Origin: Albidovulum sp.
GTDB lineage: Bacteria; Pseudomonadota; Alphaproteobacteria; Rhodobacterales; Rhodobacteraceae
Assembly: GCA_028823855.1 (NCBI GenBank)
Contig: JAPPFL010000062.1
Location: 29,025-93,024 of the forward strand
Reading direction: 5' to 3'
DNA: 64,000 nt
Positions 39,395 to 48,656 of this stretch are shown here, piece after piece (positions within the stretch are counted from its first letter, which is position 1; each line of letters opens with the position of its first letter). Below the pieces are notes generated by a model that saw only the letters and a program-made list of their open reading frames with translations, had not been told where the DNA came from and did not search any database. Made by a program: the position numbers and the translations under genes.

Positions 39395-40563
39395 ATTCCT
39401 CGCTTCGATAACGATTCAACAAGTCGCCGCACGAAACGGCTCCCTGCCTCCAATTGCTCAGACGAGATGAACTCGTCGGCTCCGTGGGCCTGCGCTATGC
39501 TGCCGGGACCGCATACTACGACGGAATTGCCCGCCTCCTGGAACTGGCCGCCTTCGGTAGCATAGGACACAGCTCGCGTTCCATTGTCTCCCGTAAGTGC
39601 CCGGGCCAATCGCTCCGCTTCGCCCTTGGGCTCCGGCGCCATCGCCGGCACCCGAAAAATTTCCTCGGTCCTGATCCACGCGTTGCGTCGCACCTTTTGA
39701 CAAGCCGATTCCACTTCAGCGACAAATTCGCGAAAGAGTGCATCAAGAGAATCCGCCGATTCGCTCGGCAGAAACCGAAAATCTATGCAGAATCGACAGT
39801 CCCTCGCGGTTATGTTCATAGCGGTGCCGCCTTCGATCAATCCGGCATGAACGGTCGTGCAAGGCGGATCGAACATTGTCGCGTACCCGGAAGACTCGGA
39901 ATTGAAATTTTCATTGTTCATCCGATTGCCCCAATCGATGATCTGCGCGGCCGACATGACGGCCGACACACCGGTATGGAGAATTGACGAATGAACCTCA
40001 TGCCCGCGACAGTGGACCTGGTAGCCCAATGTGCCCTTGTGTCCCGTTACGACGGTCATCATGGTCGGCTCGCCGACGATAACGGCCGACGCGGGCGGCA
40101 GCGCCTCCTGCATCTCCTTGATCAAAGGAGGAGCGCCGAGGCATCCGATTTCCTCGTCCCGAGTCAAAGCGATCTGCACCGGTCGCGCGATCTTCGCCTC
40201 GACAATCGACGGCACGTTCGCAAGAACCGCCGCTATGAAGCCCTTCATGTCGCACGTGCCGCGCCCGTACAGCTTGCCGCCGCGTTCAGTTACGGTCCAA
40301 GGGTCCGATGCCCATTCCTGCCCGTCGACAGGCACGACGTCGGTATGCGCCGACAATATGATGCCTCCCGGCACCGAAGGGCCAATCTGCGCGAAGAGCC
40401 CGGCCTTGCGCCCGGTCGGATCGAATACCAGGTCCGACGAAACGCCGAAACCTTCCAGATAGTTTCGTACCCAATCGATCAATTCTAGATTCGAGTCGCG
40501 CGAGACCGTCGGAAATGAAACCAGGCGATCCAGTATGTCCCGCGGCGACAGGATGTCCGGCAT
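39391..40563 (-). CDS. argE: Acetylornithine deacetylase (ArgE, M20 family)
   Basis: Hydrolyses N-acetylornithine to ornithine in arginine synthesis. 390 residues. Metal-site motifs: SAHTDVVPVDGQEWASDPW, YGRGTCDMKGFIA and the catalytic RDEEIGCLGA, then GEPTMMTVVTGHKG and the lid domain with HSSILHTGVSA. C-terminal AVSYATEGGQFQEAGNSVVVCGPGSIAQAHGADEF fits ArgE closely. The start MPDILSPRDILDRLVSFPTV is typical. It is the upstream gene of a two-gene operon with the aminoacylase. Confidence 0.9.
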   Translation of the reverse strand: MPDILSPRDILDRLVSFPTVSRDSNLELIDWVRNYLEGFGVSSDLVFDPTGRKAGLFAQIGPSVPGGIILSAHTDVVPVDGQEWASDPWTVTERGGKLYGRGTCDMKGFIAAVLANVPSIVEAKIARPVQIALTRDEEIGCLGAPPLIKEMQEALPPASAVIVGEPTMMTVVTGHKGTLGYQVHCRGHEVHSSILHTGVSAVMSAAQIIDWGNRMNNENFNSESSGYATMFDPPCTTVHAGLIEGGTAMNITARDCRFCIDFRFLPSESADSLDALFREFVAEVESACQKVRRNAWIRTEEIFRVPAMAPEPKGEAERLARALTGDNGTRAVSYATEGGQFQEAGNSVVVCGPGSIAQAHGADEFISSEQLEAGSRFVRRLVESLSKRGM

Positions 40564-40958
40564 TAAATTCCCCTGCTACGACACTTTGCGGGACAACGCT
40601 ATCCGCCAATCGATGCAGGTTTGCAACGGGCGCCGGCCTCAAATTGCGCCGTCCCTTTCAAATCCTCGAAGAAATTTTCGGGGGCCGTGCCGATTGCGAC
40701 TCAATAATTTCGACCTCTTTCTCGGATTGCCAATCGGACATTGTCCGAATGGACGCAATTGCAGGTTTTTCGGCCGCATTGGTGGCTCGCAAGCAATACC
40801 GGAGTTCTACGAATCCCCCTCTTCTGGAATACATTTCGGTGTGGCGCAACGGAATCGCGGATCATTTATTCGTTGACCGCGAGTTCGATCGATGATTGAT
40901 TTCTCAGTCTGCAGAACGAAGATTAAGCTCTGGACCATTGTTCGATAGGAGTCGCTGC
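40564..40958. other. Divergent argE / peptide transporter intergenic region
   Basis: It should carry promoters for both operons. I see no reliable hexamers and no conserved ORF. AGGAG at 40947-40951, seven bases before ATG 40959, fixes the start of the first transporter gene. Confidence 0.45.
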
Positions 40959-41963
40959 ATGCCGAACTCGAACGGGCCGCTGATTTCCGTCAAGAACCTG
41001 AAAACGGTTTTCAGAACTCGAGGCGGCGAAGTGCACGCGGTTAACTCGGTGTCGTTCGATCTAGCTCAAGGCGAACTTCTCGGCGTCGTCGGCGAATCGG
41101 GATCCGGCAAGTCAGTTACTATGATGTCTCTTATAGGCCTTTTGCCAACCCCGCCGGCCGAAATCCGTTCAGGCCAGGTCATGTTCGAAGGAAGCGACCT
41201 CCTAACGGCCGAACCAAGAGAATTGAGGCGCATAAGGGGCGGCAAGATCGGCTTCGTTTTCCAGGATCCGATGACGTCGCTCAATCCGGTCTTCACTGTG
41301 GGATTCCAGATCGTTGAACCGTTGAGGCGGCATTTGGGCTTAAATCGAGCGGCGGCAAGAAAACGCGCTGCCGAGCTCCTCGAACTCGTCGGCATTCCGG
41401 ACCCTCGCCGAAGGCTCGCCAATTTTCCGCACCAGTTTTCCGGGGGAATGCGGCAGAGAGTAATGTTTGCGATCGCCATTGCTTGCGAACCGAAAGTGCT
41501 AATCGCCGACGAGCCTACTACGGCTCTAGATGTTACGATCCAGGCGCAAATTATCGAACTCGTGCGAGATCTCAGAAAGAATCTTGGAATGGCCATCGTC
41601 TGGATAACGCACGATCTAGGCGTAATCGCAGGCATATCCGACAGAGTCATCGTCATGTACGGAGGCCAGATCGTCGAGCAGGGACCGGTGTCAGAAGTCT
41701 TCTCCGATCCCGGCCATCCCTACACTCAGGCGCTGCTTGGAACCGTACCCGCGGTCAGAGGAAAGAGAATCGACAAGCTAAAGACCATCGAGGGCCAAGC
41801 ACCTGTCCTTGAAAACAGCCCGTCGTCCTGCTCGTTTCATCCAAGATGCGCGCTTGCCTTGGAAAGATGCGGACGAGAGCTTCCTTTGAAAATGCAGATT
41901 AGGGGAAGTCACGATGCCGCATGCTTCCTCGCGAAAACTGAAATGTCGCCGGCAAATGCTTGA
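40959..41963 (+). CDS. Peptide ABC transporter ATP-binding protein (DppD/OppD type)
   Basis: First ATPase of a dipeptide/oligopeptide importer. I start it at the ATG at 40959 ([20 protein letters not shown]) behind AGGAG; the upstream ATG at 40896 is unsupported. About 334 residues. Walker [15 protein letters not shown]-loop [10 protein letters not shown], signature FSGGMRQRV, Walker [14 protein letters not shown] and H-loop WITHDLG are all intact. The C-terminal oligo_HPY domain has Cys-containing [17 protein letters not shown], typical of the family. The two ATPase genes come first in this operon, before the binding protein and permeases. Confidence 0.95.
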   Translation: MPNSNGPLISVKNLKTVFRTRGGEVHAVNSVSFDLAQGELLGVVGESGSGKSVTMMSLIGLLPTPPAEIRSGQVMFEGSDLLTAEPRELRRIRGGKIGFVFQDPMTSLNPVFTVGFQIVEPLRRHLGLNRAAARKRAAELLELVGIPDPRRRLANFPHQFSGGMRQRVMFAIAIACEPKVLIADEPTTALDVTIQAQIIELVRDLRKNLGMAIVWITHDLGVIAGISDRVIVMYGGQIVEQGPVSEVFSDPGHPYTQALLGTVPAVRGKRIDKLKTIEGQAPVLENSPSSCSFHPRCALALERCGRELPLKMQIRGSHDAACFLAKTEMSPANA

Positions 41964-42966
41964 CGAAGCGAAAACCCCGGAATCGCTCGTTCGGGTTGAG
42001 CGCCTAAAAGTGTATTTCCCAATCACAGCGGGCGTGCTCCGACGCAAGGTCGGAGATGTCAAGGCCGTCGACGACGTTTCGTTTGAAATAGTTCGAGGCG
42101 AAACCCTTGGCTTGGTCGGCGAGTCCGGCTGCGGCAAGACCACGGTAGGACGAGCGCTTATCCGCCTTTTGGACGCAACCGAAGGCTCTGTTCGCATCGA
42201 TGGCGAGGATATCACGGAAGCGTCGCATTCAAAATTGCATCGGCTGCGTCCCCGAATGCAGATGATTTTCCAGGATCCGCAGGCGAGCTTGAATCCCCGG
42301 TTAACTGTTGCGGGGATCATCGGAGAACCGATCATCGAGCACTTGAACCTGTCGAAGCACGACCGTTTGGAACGAATTTATGAATTGATGGACGCGGTTG
42401 GCCTCAGCCGGGAGTACTCCAACCGATATCCCCATGAATTCTCGGGCGGTCAGCGGCAAAGAATCGGCATTGCACGAGCCCTTGCGCTCAATCCGGATTT
42501 CGTCGTGTGCGATGAGCCGATTGCCGCCTTGGACGTCTCGATCCAGGCGCAGGTCGTGAATTTACTCGAAGAACTTCAAGACCGAATGGGTCTCACTTAT
42601 TTGTTCATTAGCCATGATCTGGGCATGGTGAGACACATCGCCGACCGCGTCGCGGTAATGTATCTCGGAAGGATTGTCGAAGTGGCACCGCGAGATCTTC
42701 TATACGAGCAACCCCTCCATCCGTACACGGAAGCTCTACTCTCGGCGGTTCCCGAAGCGGACCCGGAAATTGAAAAATACCGCCAGCGAATCATTCTCGA
42801 AGGCGATGTCCCTTCGCCGGAAAACCCGCCCGAAGGATGCAATTTCTGCTCCCGCTGCCCAAAGGTAATGGACATTTGCAGGAGGGTCGAACCTCCCGTG
42901 ACTTCGACGGCGCCGGGGCGCAATGTTGCCTGCCACCTGTATGCGGCGAGCGGCGATGCAAATTGA
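41956..42966 (+). CDS. Peptide ABC transporter ATP-binding protein (DppF/OppF type)
   Basis: Second ATPase of the importer. The ATG at 41956 ([20 protein letters not shown]) overlaps the end of the preceding gene by 8 bases. [20 protein letters not shown] is the typical OppF/DppF opening. Walker [25 protein letters not shown], signature [16 protein letters not shown], Walker [13 protein letters not shown] and [15 protein letters not shown] are all present. Its C-terminal region [16 protein letters not shown] contains the family Cys residues that in some members hold an iron-sulfur cluster. About 336 residues. Confidence 0.95.
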   Translation: MLDEAKTPESLVRVERLKVYFPITAGVLRRKVGDVKAVDDVSFEIVRGETLGLVGESGCGKTTVGRALIRLLDATEGSVRIDGEDITEASHSKLHRLRPRMQMIFQDPQASLNPRLTVAGIIGEPIIEHLNLSKHDRLERIYELMDAVGLSREYSNRYPHEFSGGQRQRIGIARALALNPDFVVCDEPIAALDVSIQAQVVNLLEELQDRMGLTYLFISHDLGMVRHIADRVAVMYLGRIVEVAPRDLLYEQPLHPYTEALLSAVPEADPEIEKYRQRIILEGDVPSPENPPEGCNFCSRCPKVMDICRRVEPPVTSTAPGRNVACHLYAASGDAN

Positions 42967-43322
42967 TTACGCGGAGCTCTAAATTCCTTTCCGAACGAAC
43001 GCGGCATGTTCAAACGGGCGGAACGAAAATGCAGTTGGGAAAGTCGAAAAGCCACACATAGTCGAAACTTTGACAGAGCCTGAGACGGATTTCGGACTAT
43101 GAGCAAAATGCAGAGCAAACGCGAAATGGTAGAAAATGGGCTTGCCTCCTTGGACATTTGAACGCTCGGGATTTCCAAATCCGAGCATTTGAGGCGTAGA
43201 ATCGGAGTCCTCAAAAGAAATTCATGAAATTCTAAATGAATCAGGCTAGACTCTCGGCCACTTGAAACCGGGTTAAATTAAGCCTTCGGAAATTGTTTTC
43301 CGGCTTAAACAAGGAGAAAGAC
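42967..43322. other. Intercistronic region between DppF-type and binding-protein genes
   Basis: The 356-base gap contains the hairpin listed at 43164-43186 and a Shine-Dalgarno AAGGAG just before the binding-protein ATG. It may also contain a separate promoter for the binding protein; no clear -35/-10 pair is visible. Confidence 0.45.
43164..43186 (+). promoter_or_regulatory. Hairpin upstream of the peptide-binding protein gene
   Basis: GCTCGG(G)ATTT pairs with AAATCCGAGC: a 10-bp stem with one bulged G and a CC loop. No T-run follows, so it is more likely an mRNA-stability or processing hairpin than a terminator. Confidence 0.45.
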
Positions 43323-45020
43323 ATGAACGTGAAATTCCTTACTCTAGCGGTTGCCGCGTCGCTCGCAGCCCCTCTTCCCAGTTTTGCCGAACGGGCGTCG
43401 GACGGCGAAGTGCGAATAATCTACTGGCAAGCTCCCTCGATACTGAATCCATTTCTGTCCGGCGGAACGAAAGATCTGGAATCTGCCTCTCTGGTTCTCG
43501 AACCGCTTGGACGCTACGATCAGGACGGCAATATGGTCGCCTGGCTCGCGCAAAGCATTCCGACAGTCGAGAACGGCGGCGTATCGGAAGACCTGACAAC
43601 CATTACCTGGAAGCTCAAGGACGGCATCCTGTGGTCGGATGGCACGTCGGTTTCCTCGCATGACGTCAAGTTTACAGCCGATTATTGCATGCATCCTGAA
43701 GGCGGCTGCTCGCAACTATCGAATTTCGACGACGTAGCGAGCGTAGATGTGATTGACGACCTTACGGTGAAAGTAACATTCGGAGTTCCCAAGCCATTCC
43801 CCTACGGACCATTTATGGGTTCGACCTCGCCGATCATTCAAAGAGCCCAGTTTGAAAATTGCATGGGCGCAAAGGCTCCGGAGTGTACCGAAGCCAATTT
43901 CAATCCGATCGGCACCGGTCCGTTTCGCGTGACGGAATTCCGCCCGAACGATGTCATCTCGATGGAGGCAAATCCCAATTACCGCGACCCGTCGAAACCG
44001 GCGTTCGCATCACTTGTCTTCAAAGGCGGGGGCGATGCGACAGCCGCTGGACGCTCGGTGCTCGAGACAGGAGAATTCGATTACGCCTGGAATTTGCAAC
44101 TTGCCCCTGACGTGCTCGCAAACATGGAAGCTGCCGGAAAGGGAACGGTCGTTTCGGCTTTCGGAACTCTCGTAGAACGCATCATGGTGAACCTGACCAA
44201 TCCGGACCCAGCGCTCGGCGACGAACGATCGACAGCCGCTCATCCCCATCCGTTCTTGACGGACATCAATGTCCGAAAAGCCCTTTCGATGGCGATTGAT
44301 CGGGAACTGCTCGTAGAAATCGGCTACGGCGTCGCGGGTCGGCCTACCTGCAATATTCTACCCGCTCCGCCGATCTACGCGTCGAACGCCAACGACGCAT
44401 GCCTGATCCACGATATCGAGGGGGCCAACAATTCGCTTGACGAGGCAGGTTGGATGCCGGGGCCCGACGGAATTCGGCAAAGAGACGGAGTCAGGATTTC
44501 GATTCTTTACCAGACTTCCACTAACGCCGTTCGCCAAGACTTTCAGGCATTGATAAAGCAGTGGTGGTCGGAAATCGGCGTTGAAACGGAACTGCGCAAC
44601 ATCGACGCTTCGGTTTTCTTCGGCGGCGACCCGGGAAGCCCGGACACCTATCAAAAATTCTATGCGGACCTCGAAATGTATGCGAACAATTTCGACGGCA
44701 CGGATCCCGAAGTCTATATGGGCAACTGGAAATGCGACGAGAGCCCGAGCCCCGATACGCAGTGGCAAGGCGCAAATATGCCTCGTTACTGCGACCCGGA
44801 ATACGAAGCGCTTCTCGATGAAATGTCGAAGACCGGCGATTTGAACGAACGCGCGCGCTTGGCAAAGGCGATGAATGATATGCTCATGCAAAATTTCATA
44901 ATGATTCCGCTCGTAGATCGCGGACGGGTCTCCGCCCATTCGAACTCGCTCGGCGGCGTCGTTTTGAACACCTGGGATTCCGAGCTTTGGAACGCGGCCG
45001 ACTGGCACCGTATCGATTGA
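43323..45020 (+). CDS. Peptide ABC transporter substrate-binding protein (SBP_bac_5)
   Basis: Periplasmic receptor that delivers peptides to the permease. Start at ATG 43323 (MNVKFLTLAVAASLAAPLPS) behind AAGGAG; signal peptide cleavage probably after SFA (residue 22). The mature protein has the family-5 pattern: YWQAPSILNPFLSGGTKD, then TWKLKDGILWSDGTSVSSHD, NPIGTGPFRVTEFRPND and RKALSMAIDRELLV. About 565 residues, normal for this family. Several cysteine pairs (DYCMHPEGGCS, ENCMGAKAPEC) suggest disulfides, in keeping with an exported protein. Flanked by hairpins, as expected for the most abundant product of such an operon. Confidence 0.94.
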   Translation: MNVKFLTLAVAASLAAPLPSFAERASDGEVRIIYWQAPSILNPFLSGGTKDLESASLVLEPLGRYDQDGNMVAWLAQSIPTVENGGVSEDLTTITWKLKDGILWSDGTSVSSHDVKFTADYCMHPEGGCSQLSNFDDVASVDVIDDLTVKVTFGVPKPFPYGPFMGSTSPIIQRAQFENCMGAKAPECTEANFNPIGTGPFRVTEFRPNDVISMEANPNYRDPSKPAFASLVFKGGGDATAAGRSVLETGEFDYAWNLQLAPDVLANMEAAGKGTVVSAFGTLVERIMVNLTNPDPALGDERSTAAHPHPFLTDINVRKALSMAIDRELLVEIGYGVAGRPTCNILPAPPIYASNANDACLIHDIEGANNSLDEAGWMPGPDGIRQRDGVRISILYQTSTNAVRQDFQALIKQWWSEIGVETELRNIDASVFFGGDPGSPDTYQKFYADLEMYANNFDGTDPEVYMGNWKCDESPSPDTQWQGANMPRYCDPEYEALLDEMSKTGDLNERARLAKAMNDMLMQNFIMIPLVDRGRVSAHSNSLGGVVLNTWDSELWNAADWHRID

Positions 45021-45027
45021 CGACTTT

Positions 45028-45065
45028 GAATTCGGCGGGTCCAGGAATCCGGTCCCGCCGGATTC
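45028..45065 (+). terminator. Strong hairpin directly after the binding-protein gene
   Basis: GAATTCGGCGGG pairs with CCCGCCGGATTC (12 bp, one G-U) around a 14-base loop, 8 bases past the stop. TTCGTTGCTATT follows, a weak T-tail. Such hairpins commonly cause partial termination and protect the binding-protein mRNA, lowering expression of the permeases that follow. Confidence 0.6.
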
Positions 45066-45160
45066 TTCGTTGCTATTCAAGTCCCCGGCAGCTTCTTAAG
45101 ATGCCCGCAACTGCGTTCGCGTCGATCCGTATTTGGCGATGAATTCGAGATTTCGGTAGG

Positions 45161-46168
45161 ATGTTTCATTATACTATTCGCCGTCTGCTACTCGCGATTC
45201 CGACACTGCTGTTTATCAGCCTAATTCTCTTCCTCCTGCTCGACCTGGCACCCGGCGACCCGACGGCGCAGCTTCCCCTCACCATTCCTCCCGAAGTCAA
45301 GGAGAAGATACGCCTTTCGCTCGGCCTGGGAGAACCTATCTACATCCGCTACCTGCTGTGGCTGCAGCAGTTCTTCGTCAACGAACCGCTTCACTTGCTG
45401 GCCGAGATCACGAACATCGATTTGTCCGGCGGCGCCCAGCGCGTGATTTCCTGGCAGACGCGCTCGCCGGTAGTCGATATCGTCGTCCAGAGAATGCCCC
45501 AGACTCTCTGGGTCGTTGGCCTTTCCTATGTCATCGGCGTGCTGATCGCTTTGCCGATCGGGATCATTTCCGCTTACCGGCAATACAGCTGGTTCGATCA
45601 GATCGGAACATTCGTTTCGATGGTCGGGTTTTCGGTTCCTACGTTCTTTACCGGCGTGCTGCTGATCGTAATATTCTCGGTTCAGCTGGGATGGTTCCCT
45701 TCGATCTACGACACGACGCACCGGGTCGAAGACTGGCCGAGCTTTCTGTTCCAGGTCAAGCAGCTTGCCATGCCCGTCGCCGTTCTCGCTCTCTTCAATG
45801 CGGCACAGATCAGCCGCTTCATGCGCGCCTCGATGCTCGACAATCTCAACCAGGACTATGTTCGAACGGCGCGCGCGAAAGGTCTGGCGGAGCGAGTCGT
45901 GTTGCTAGTTCACGTATTGCGGAATTCGATGATTCCGGTCGTTACCGTTATCGCCTTGGGCGTCCCGACCGTATTCGGAGGAGCAATAATCACCGAGCAA
46001 GTCTTCAAGGTCAACGGCCTCGGCCAGCTCTTGATTACGGCGATTCAGGCAAACGACATTCCGATGGTGCAAACTCTTACATTCATGTTCGCAGTTCTGA
46101 TCGTCCTGTTCAATCTGGCGGCCGACATTCTTTACGGCATCCTCGATCCAAGGATACGCTATGACTGA
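45161..46168 (+). CDS. Peptide ABC transporter permease (DppB type)
   Basis: 335-residue inner-membrane permease with about six or seven membrane segments. Start MFHYTIRRLLLAIPTLLFIS is typical. The large periplasmic loop (residues 50-115) carries LSLGLGEPIYIRYLLWLQQF. The EAA-type loop is LNQDYVRTARAKGLAERVVLLVHVLRNSMIPV, which contacts the ATPases. C-terminal FKVNGLGQLLITAIQANDIPMVQTL. Its 3' end overlaps the next permease by 8 bases. Confidence 0.95.
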   Translation: MFHYTIRRLLLAIPTLLFISLILFLLLDLAPGDPTAQLPLTIPPEVKEKIRLSLGLGEPIYIRYLLWLQQFFVNEPLHLLAEITNIDLSGGAQRVISWQTRSPVVDIVVQRMPQTLWVVGLSYVIGVLIALPIGIISAYRQYSWFDQIGTFVSMVGFSVPTFFTGVLLIVIFSVQLGWFPSIYDTTHRVEDWPSFLFQVKQLAMPVAVLALFNAAQISRFMRASMLDNLNQDYVRTARAKGLAERVVLLVHVLRNSMIPVVTVIALGVPTVFGGAIITEQVFKVNGLGQLLITAIQANDIPMVQTLTFMFAVLIVLFNLAADILYGILDPRIRYD

Positions 46169-47072
46169 CCTCGCGGCATCCGGGGCGGAGCGTCCTCCGC
46201 GCTCGCAATGGGGCGACGTGTGGGACCAGTTCAAGACCCATCGAGGGGCTCTGGCCGGCACGATTTTTTTCGCGTTCGTATTGCTGGCGGTTGTTCTGGG
46301 CCCCGTTATTTGGCCCATCGACGCGCAATACATCGACATCCGCGCTCGAAACTCGGGGCCTTCTCTCGAGCATCCCCTCGGAACCGACCAATTGGGACGT
46401 GATACTCTCGCCCGCGTCTTTGCCGGAGGCCGCGCATCCATAGCCGTTGGGATGACGGCCATGCTGCTTTCGCTGGTCCTGGGAACCCTCATCGGCGTCG
46501 TCGCGGGATTTTTCCGCCGCATCGACGGCCCGCTGATGCGTCTGACCGATCTATTCCTCGCGCTGCCGCTGCTGCCGCTCCTGCTGGTCATCATTCTGCT
46601 TTTCCGAGACGCGCTGCGCACGGCATTCGGACCGGAGACCGGTATCTTCATACTCGTGGTCTTCGTTATTGGAATCACCAGCTGGATGCAGACGGCGCGC
46701 ATTGTACGCGGCGATGTCCTCGCGCTAAGGGAAAGGGAATTCGTTCTCGCGGCGAAATCCGTCGGCACGCCTCCCCGCCGGCTAATAAGCCGCCATATTC
46801 TTCCCAACGTTCTTTCGCCGATCATGGTCTCCGCGACTTTGGGCATCGCCAACGCAATTATAACCGAATCCGCGCTGTCGTTTCTGGGGCTCGGCTTTCC
46901 TTCGGATTTTCCAACGTGGGGGCGGCTGCTCTTCGACGCCACGGACTATCTCCAGCAGTATCCGGAGAGGGTCCTTTGGCCCGGGCTCGCGATTTCGCTG
47001 ACGGTGCTTTCCGTCAACTACATGGGCGACGGCCTCCGAGATGCGCTTGACCCGCGAATTCGGGGGCGTTGA
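46161..47072 (+). CDS. Peptide ABC transporter permease (DppC type)
   Basis: 303-residue permease, partner of the preceding gene. It begins with a cytoplasmic stretch SQWGDVWDQFKTHRGALAGT, then a first membrane segment, and HPLGTDQLGRDTLARVFAGGRASIAVG, a hallmark of DppC/OppC. The EAA loop is LREREFVLAAKSVGTPPRRLISRHILPNVLSPI. C-terminal SFLGLGFPSDFPTWGRLLFD and NYMGDGLRDALDPRIRGR complete the family pattern. Last gene of the operon; a terminator follows about 240 bases on. Confidence 0.95.
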   Translation: MTDLAASGAERPPRSQWGDVWDQFKTHRGALAGTIFFAFVLLAVVLGPVIWPIDAQYIDIRARNSGPSLEHPLGTDQLGRDTLARVFAGGRASIAVGMTAMLLSLVLGTLIGVVAGFFRRIDGPLMRLTDLFLALPLLPLLLVIILLFRDALRTAFGPETGIFILVVFVIGITSWMQTARIVRGDVLALREREFVLAAKSVGTPPRRLISRHILPNVLSPIMVSATLGIANAIITESALSFLGLGFPSDFPTWGRLLFDATDYLQQYPERVLWPGLAISLTVLSVNYMGDGLRDALDPRIRGR

Positions 47073-47417
47073 CGAAATTCTGTTTTTTCGGCATACAATC
47101 CAGAGATTTGAACCTACTGCAAAACGAGCCAAGAAAAGCGAGCAGCGGCCTTAGCGGCGCTGAGCGACTTACGGCGAGCAGACCGTTGTGACTTGGATCA
47201 ATAATTGGCGATCAAGGCGGACCCTAAAAAACAGGCGGGGATGAGTGTGAATAATAGCCCTTTCCGTCTTTGGATGTATAATGCAAGTCACTCATTCGCG
47301 AGCGGAATAAAGAGCCCGCCGCAATGTTGCGACGGGCCTATTTTTCGTTCAATTGCCAGGAAATAGGCAAATATCGGAAATCTTTCCTTATTTACTTTTC
47401 CTACGGCGTTGGTTAGC
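47073..47417. other. Convergent intergenic region with possible small RNA
   Basis: It holds a perfect -10 hexamer TATAAT at 47277-47282, about 30 bases before the stem of a strong bidirectional terminator (47314-47346). No clear -35 lies at the right distance. The pair could define a very short transcript, or simply be chance next to the shared terminator. Confidence 0.4.
47314..47346. terminator. Bidirectional terminator between the peptide transporter and lipoprotein genes
   Basis: GCCCGCCGCAA / TTGCGACGGGC forms an 11-bp stem with one mismatch, followed on the plus strand by CTATTTTT. On the minus strand TCTTTATT follows the stem. It can serve both the peptide transporter operon and the convergent lipoprotein gene, whose stop is about 70 bases away. 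Confidence 0.7.
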
Positions 47418-48656
47418 TCACTCGCTTGTCGGATTGGCTAGGCCGAAATGTCCAAGGAACGCCTTGTCGGAATGCTCAAAGCCATATGTTCCGACTACGT
47501 ATTCCGGCATGTTTCCGACTGAGACTGTCGTATTTGAGAAAATCCCTCCCCAATTTCCAACATCATTGGTACCCACCATCGTGTTTCCATTAAAAGTTCC
47601 CATCAAGCTTACAGGGGCATCACCGAGAGTTATTGTAACATCATCAAGATCTTCCGAGGGATCTCCGAAATTTTGGAATGCCCAAAGTTTAATATTTTCA
47701 ACAGTTCCGCTAACGGTACCAGCATTTGCTGTTACACCAGAGGGGAACAATTCCGCCACTAGCGTAATCGCACCTGAAAATGCTCCCGCTTTTCCATCGT
47801 CGTCGCTGTACCCGCCATCTGTCATTCCTGAATACGTTGCCGTGACTTCGTCATTGGATCCAACTCCTGCGGCAATCGCCCACACCGCGCCTTGTTCCCG
47901 GTTGAGGTTTCCGGCATCCGAATACACTCCGGCCGCTTGGACGACTTTATCTCCGTCGGAATCAGTAGACAGTTCGACCCAATATCCGCCAGAGAACATT
48001 TCCGCGTCCTCATCGTCCGAACTATAGTCCATAAGGTACTTGCTTTCCGTCGCAAATAACACGATAGCGTTTCCGTTTTCCCTCGTATGGATCACGTTAT
48101 ATCGCGTACCCTTTCGTCCAAATTCGTCCGAGTCTTTATCATCTTCAAACACATCGTGGGCAGACGTTAGCATTGACAATGTGATCGAGTTTTGAATTTT
48201 TTCCGAGTACGTTATTTCATCATCGGCAAAGTCATCAGCGGTGGCGGCACCATCGGCATCAGTACTTGTATCCAATGTCAAAAATCGCAAAGAATTGACG
48301 TCATTGGCTCCGAAATGAACGTTTACTCTGGCATCGTTGGAACTTTGGCTGGCAGAATAGCTGGGGCTAGCGAAAGCCACGGATTCTACAGTTTCTCCGC
48401 CCGCCGTAGTACCGCCAGCTTCCTCAGATTCGTCAAAATAAAACTTTGCGTCAGCTTCAATCGCTCCCAAAATTTTCGACGTGTCCGTTCCATAATCGCT
48501 GACCGCAAGCAATTCCTGCGCTATATTTGGTGTCTTTGTCTCAACAGTTGTAGTGGTCCCGGCTACGTACCTTGTTTTCGTTAAGCAACCAGAAAGTGTC
48601 ACTGCCGCACAACCTAGCAGCAGGGTCGTGACCCACCCAATTTTTGCTGTTCGCAT
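47418..48656 (-). CDS. Surface lipoprotein with TbpB-like C-terminal beta-barrel
   Basis: A 412-residue lipoprotein. I start it at the ATG at 48656 (MRTAKIGWVTTLLLGCAAV) behind AGGAG; the lipobox is LSGC with the acylated Cys24. The mature part is Ser/Thr/Asp-rich and beta-strand-rich. Two blocks resemble the transferrin-binding-protein-B/Slam-substrate barrel: AGAFSGAITLVAELF with AGTVSGTVENIKLWAF, and LMGTFNGNTMVGTNDVGNWG with YVVGTYGFE and FLGHFGL at the end. Such barrels carry surface receptors for host iron proteins or heme, or unknown ligands. No Slam translocator or TonB receptor gene is in the window, so the ligand is open. The gene is isolated between spacers; the upstream 100 bases are AT-rich. 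TbpB likeness is by pattern, moderately sure. Confidence 0.75.
   Translation of the reverse strand: MRTAKIGWVTTLLLGCAAVTLSGCLTKTRYVAGTTTTVETKTPNIAQELLAVSDYGTDTSKILGAIEADAKFYFDESEEAGGTTAGGETVESVAFASPSYSASQSSNDARVNVHFGANDVNSLRFLTLDTSTDADGAATADDFADDEITYSEKIQNSITLSMLTSAHDVFEDDKDSDEFGRKGTRYNVIHTRENGNAIVLFATESKYLMDYSSDDEDAEMFSGGYWVELSTDSDGDKVVQAAGVYSDAGNLNREQGAVWAIAAGVGSNDEVTATYSGMTDGGYSDDDGKAGAFSGAITLVAELFPSGVTANAGTVSGTVENIKLWAFQNFGDPSEDLDDVTITLGDAPVSLMGTFNGNTMVGTNDVGNWGGIFSNTTVSVGNMPEYVVGTYGFEHSDKAFLGHFGLANPTSE

Noticed and set aside
45905..46942. 345-codon minus-strand ORF
   Set aside because: Antisense to the DppC-type permease; the opposite strand has clear family motifs.
47100..47190. Possible tRNA on the minus strand (GATTTGAACC resembles a T-loop)
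   Set aside because: The T-stem does not pair and no acceptor or anticodon stem can be drawn.
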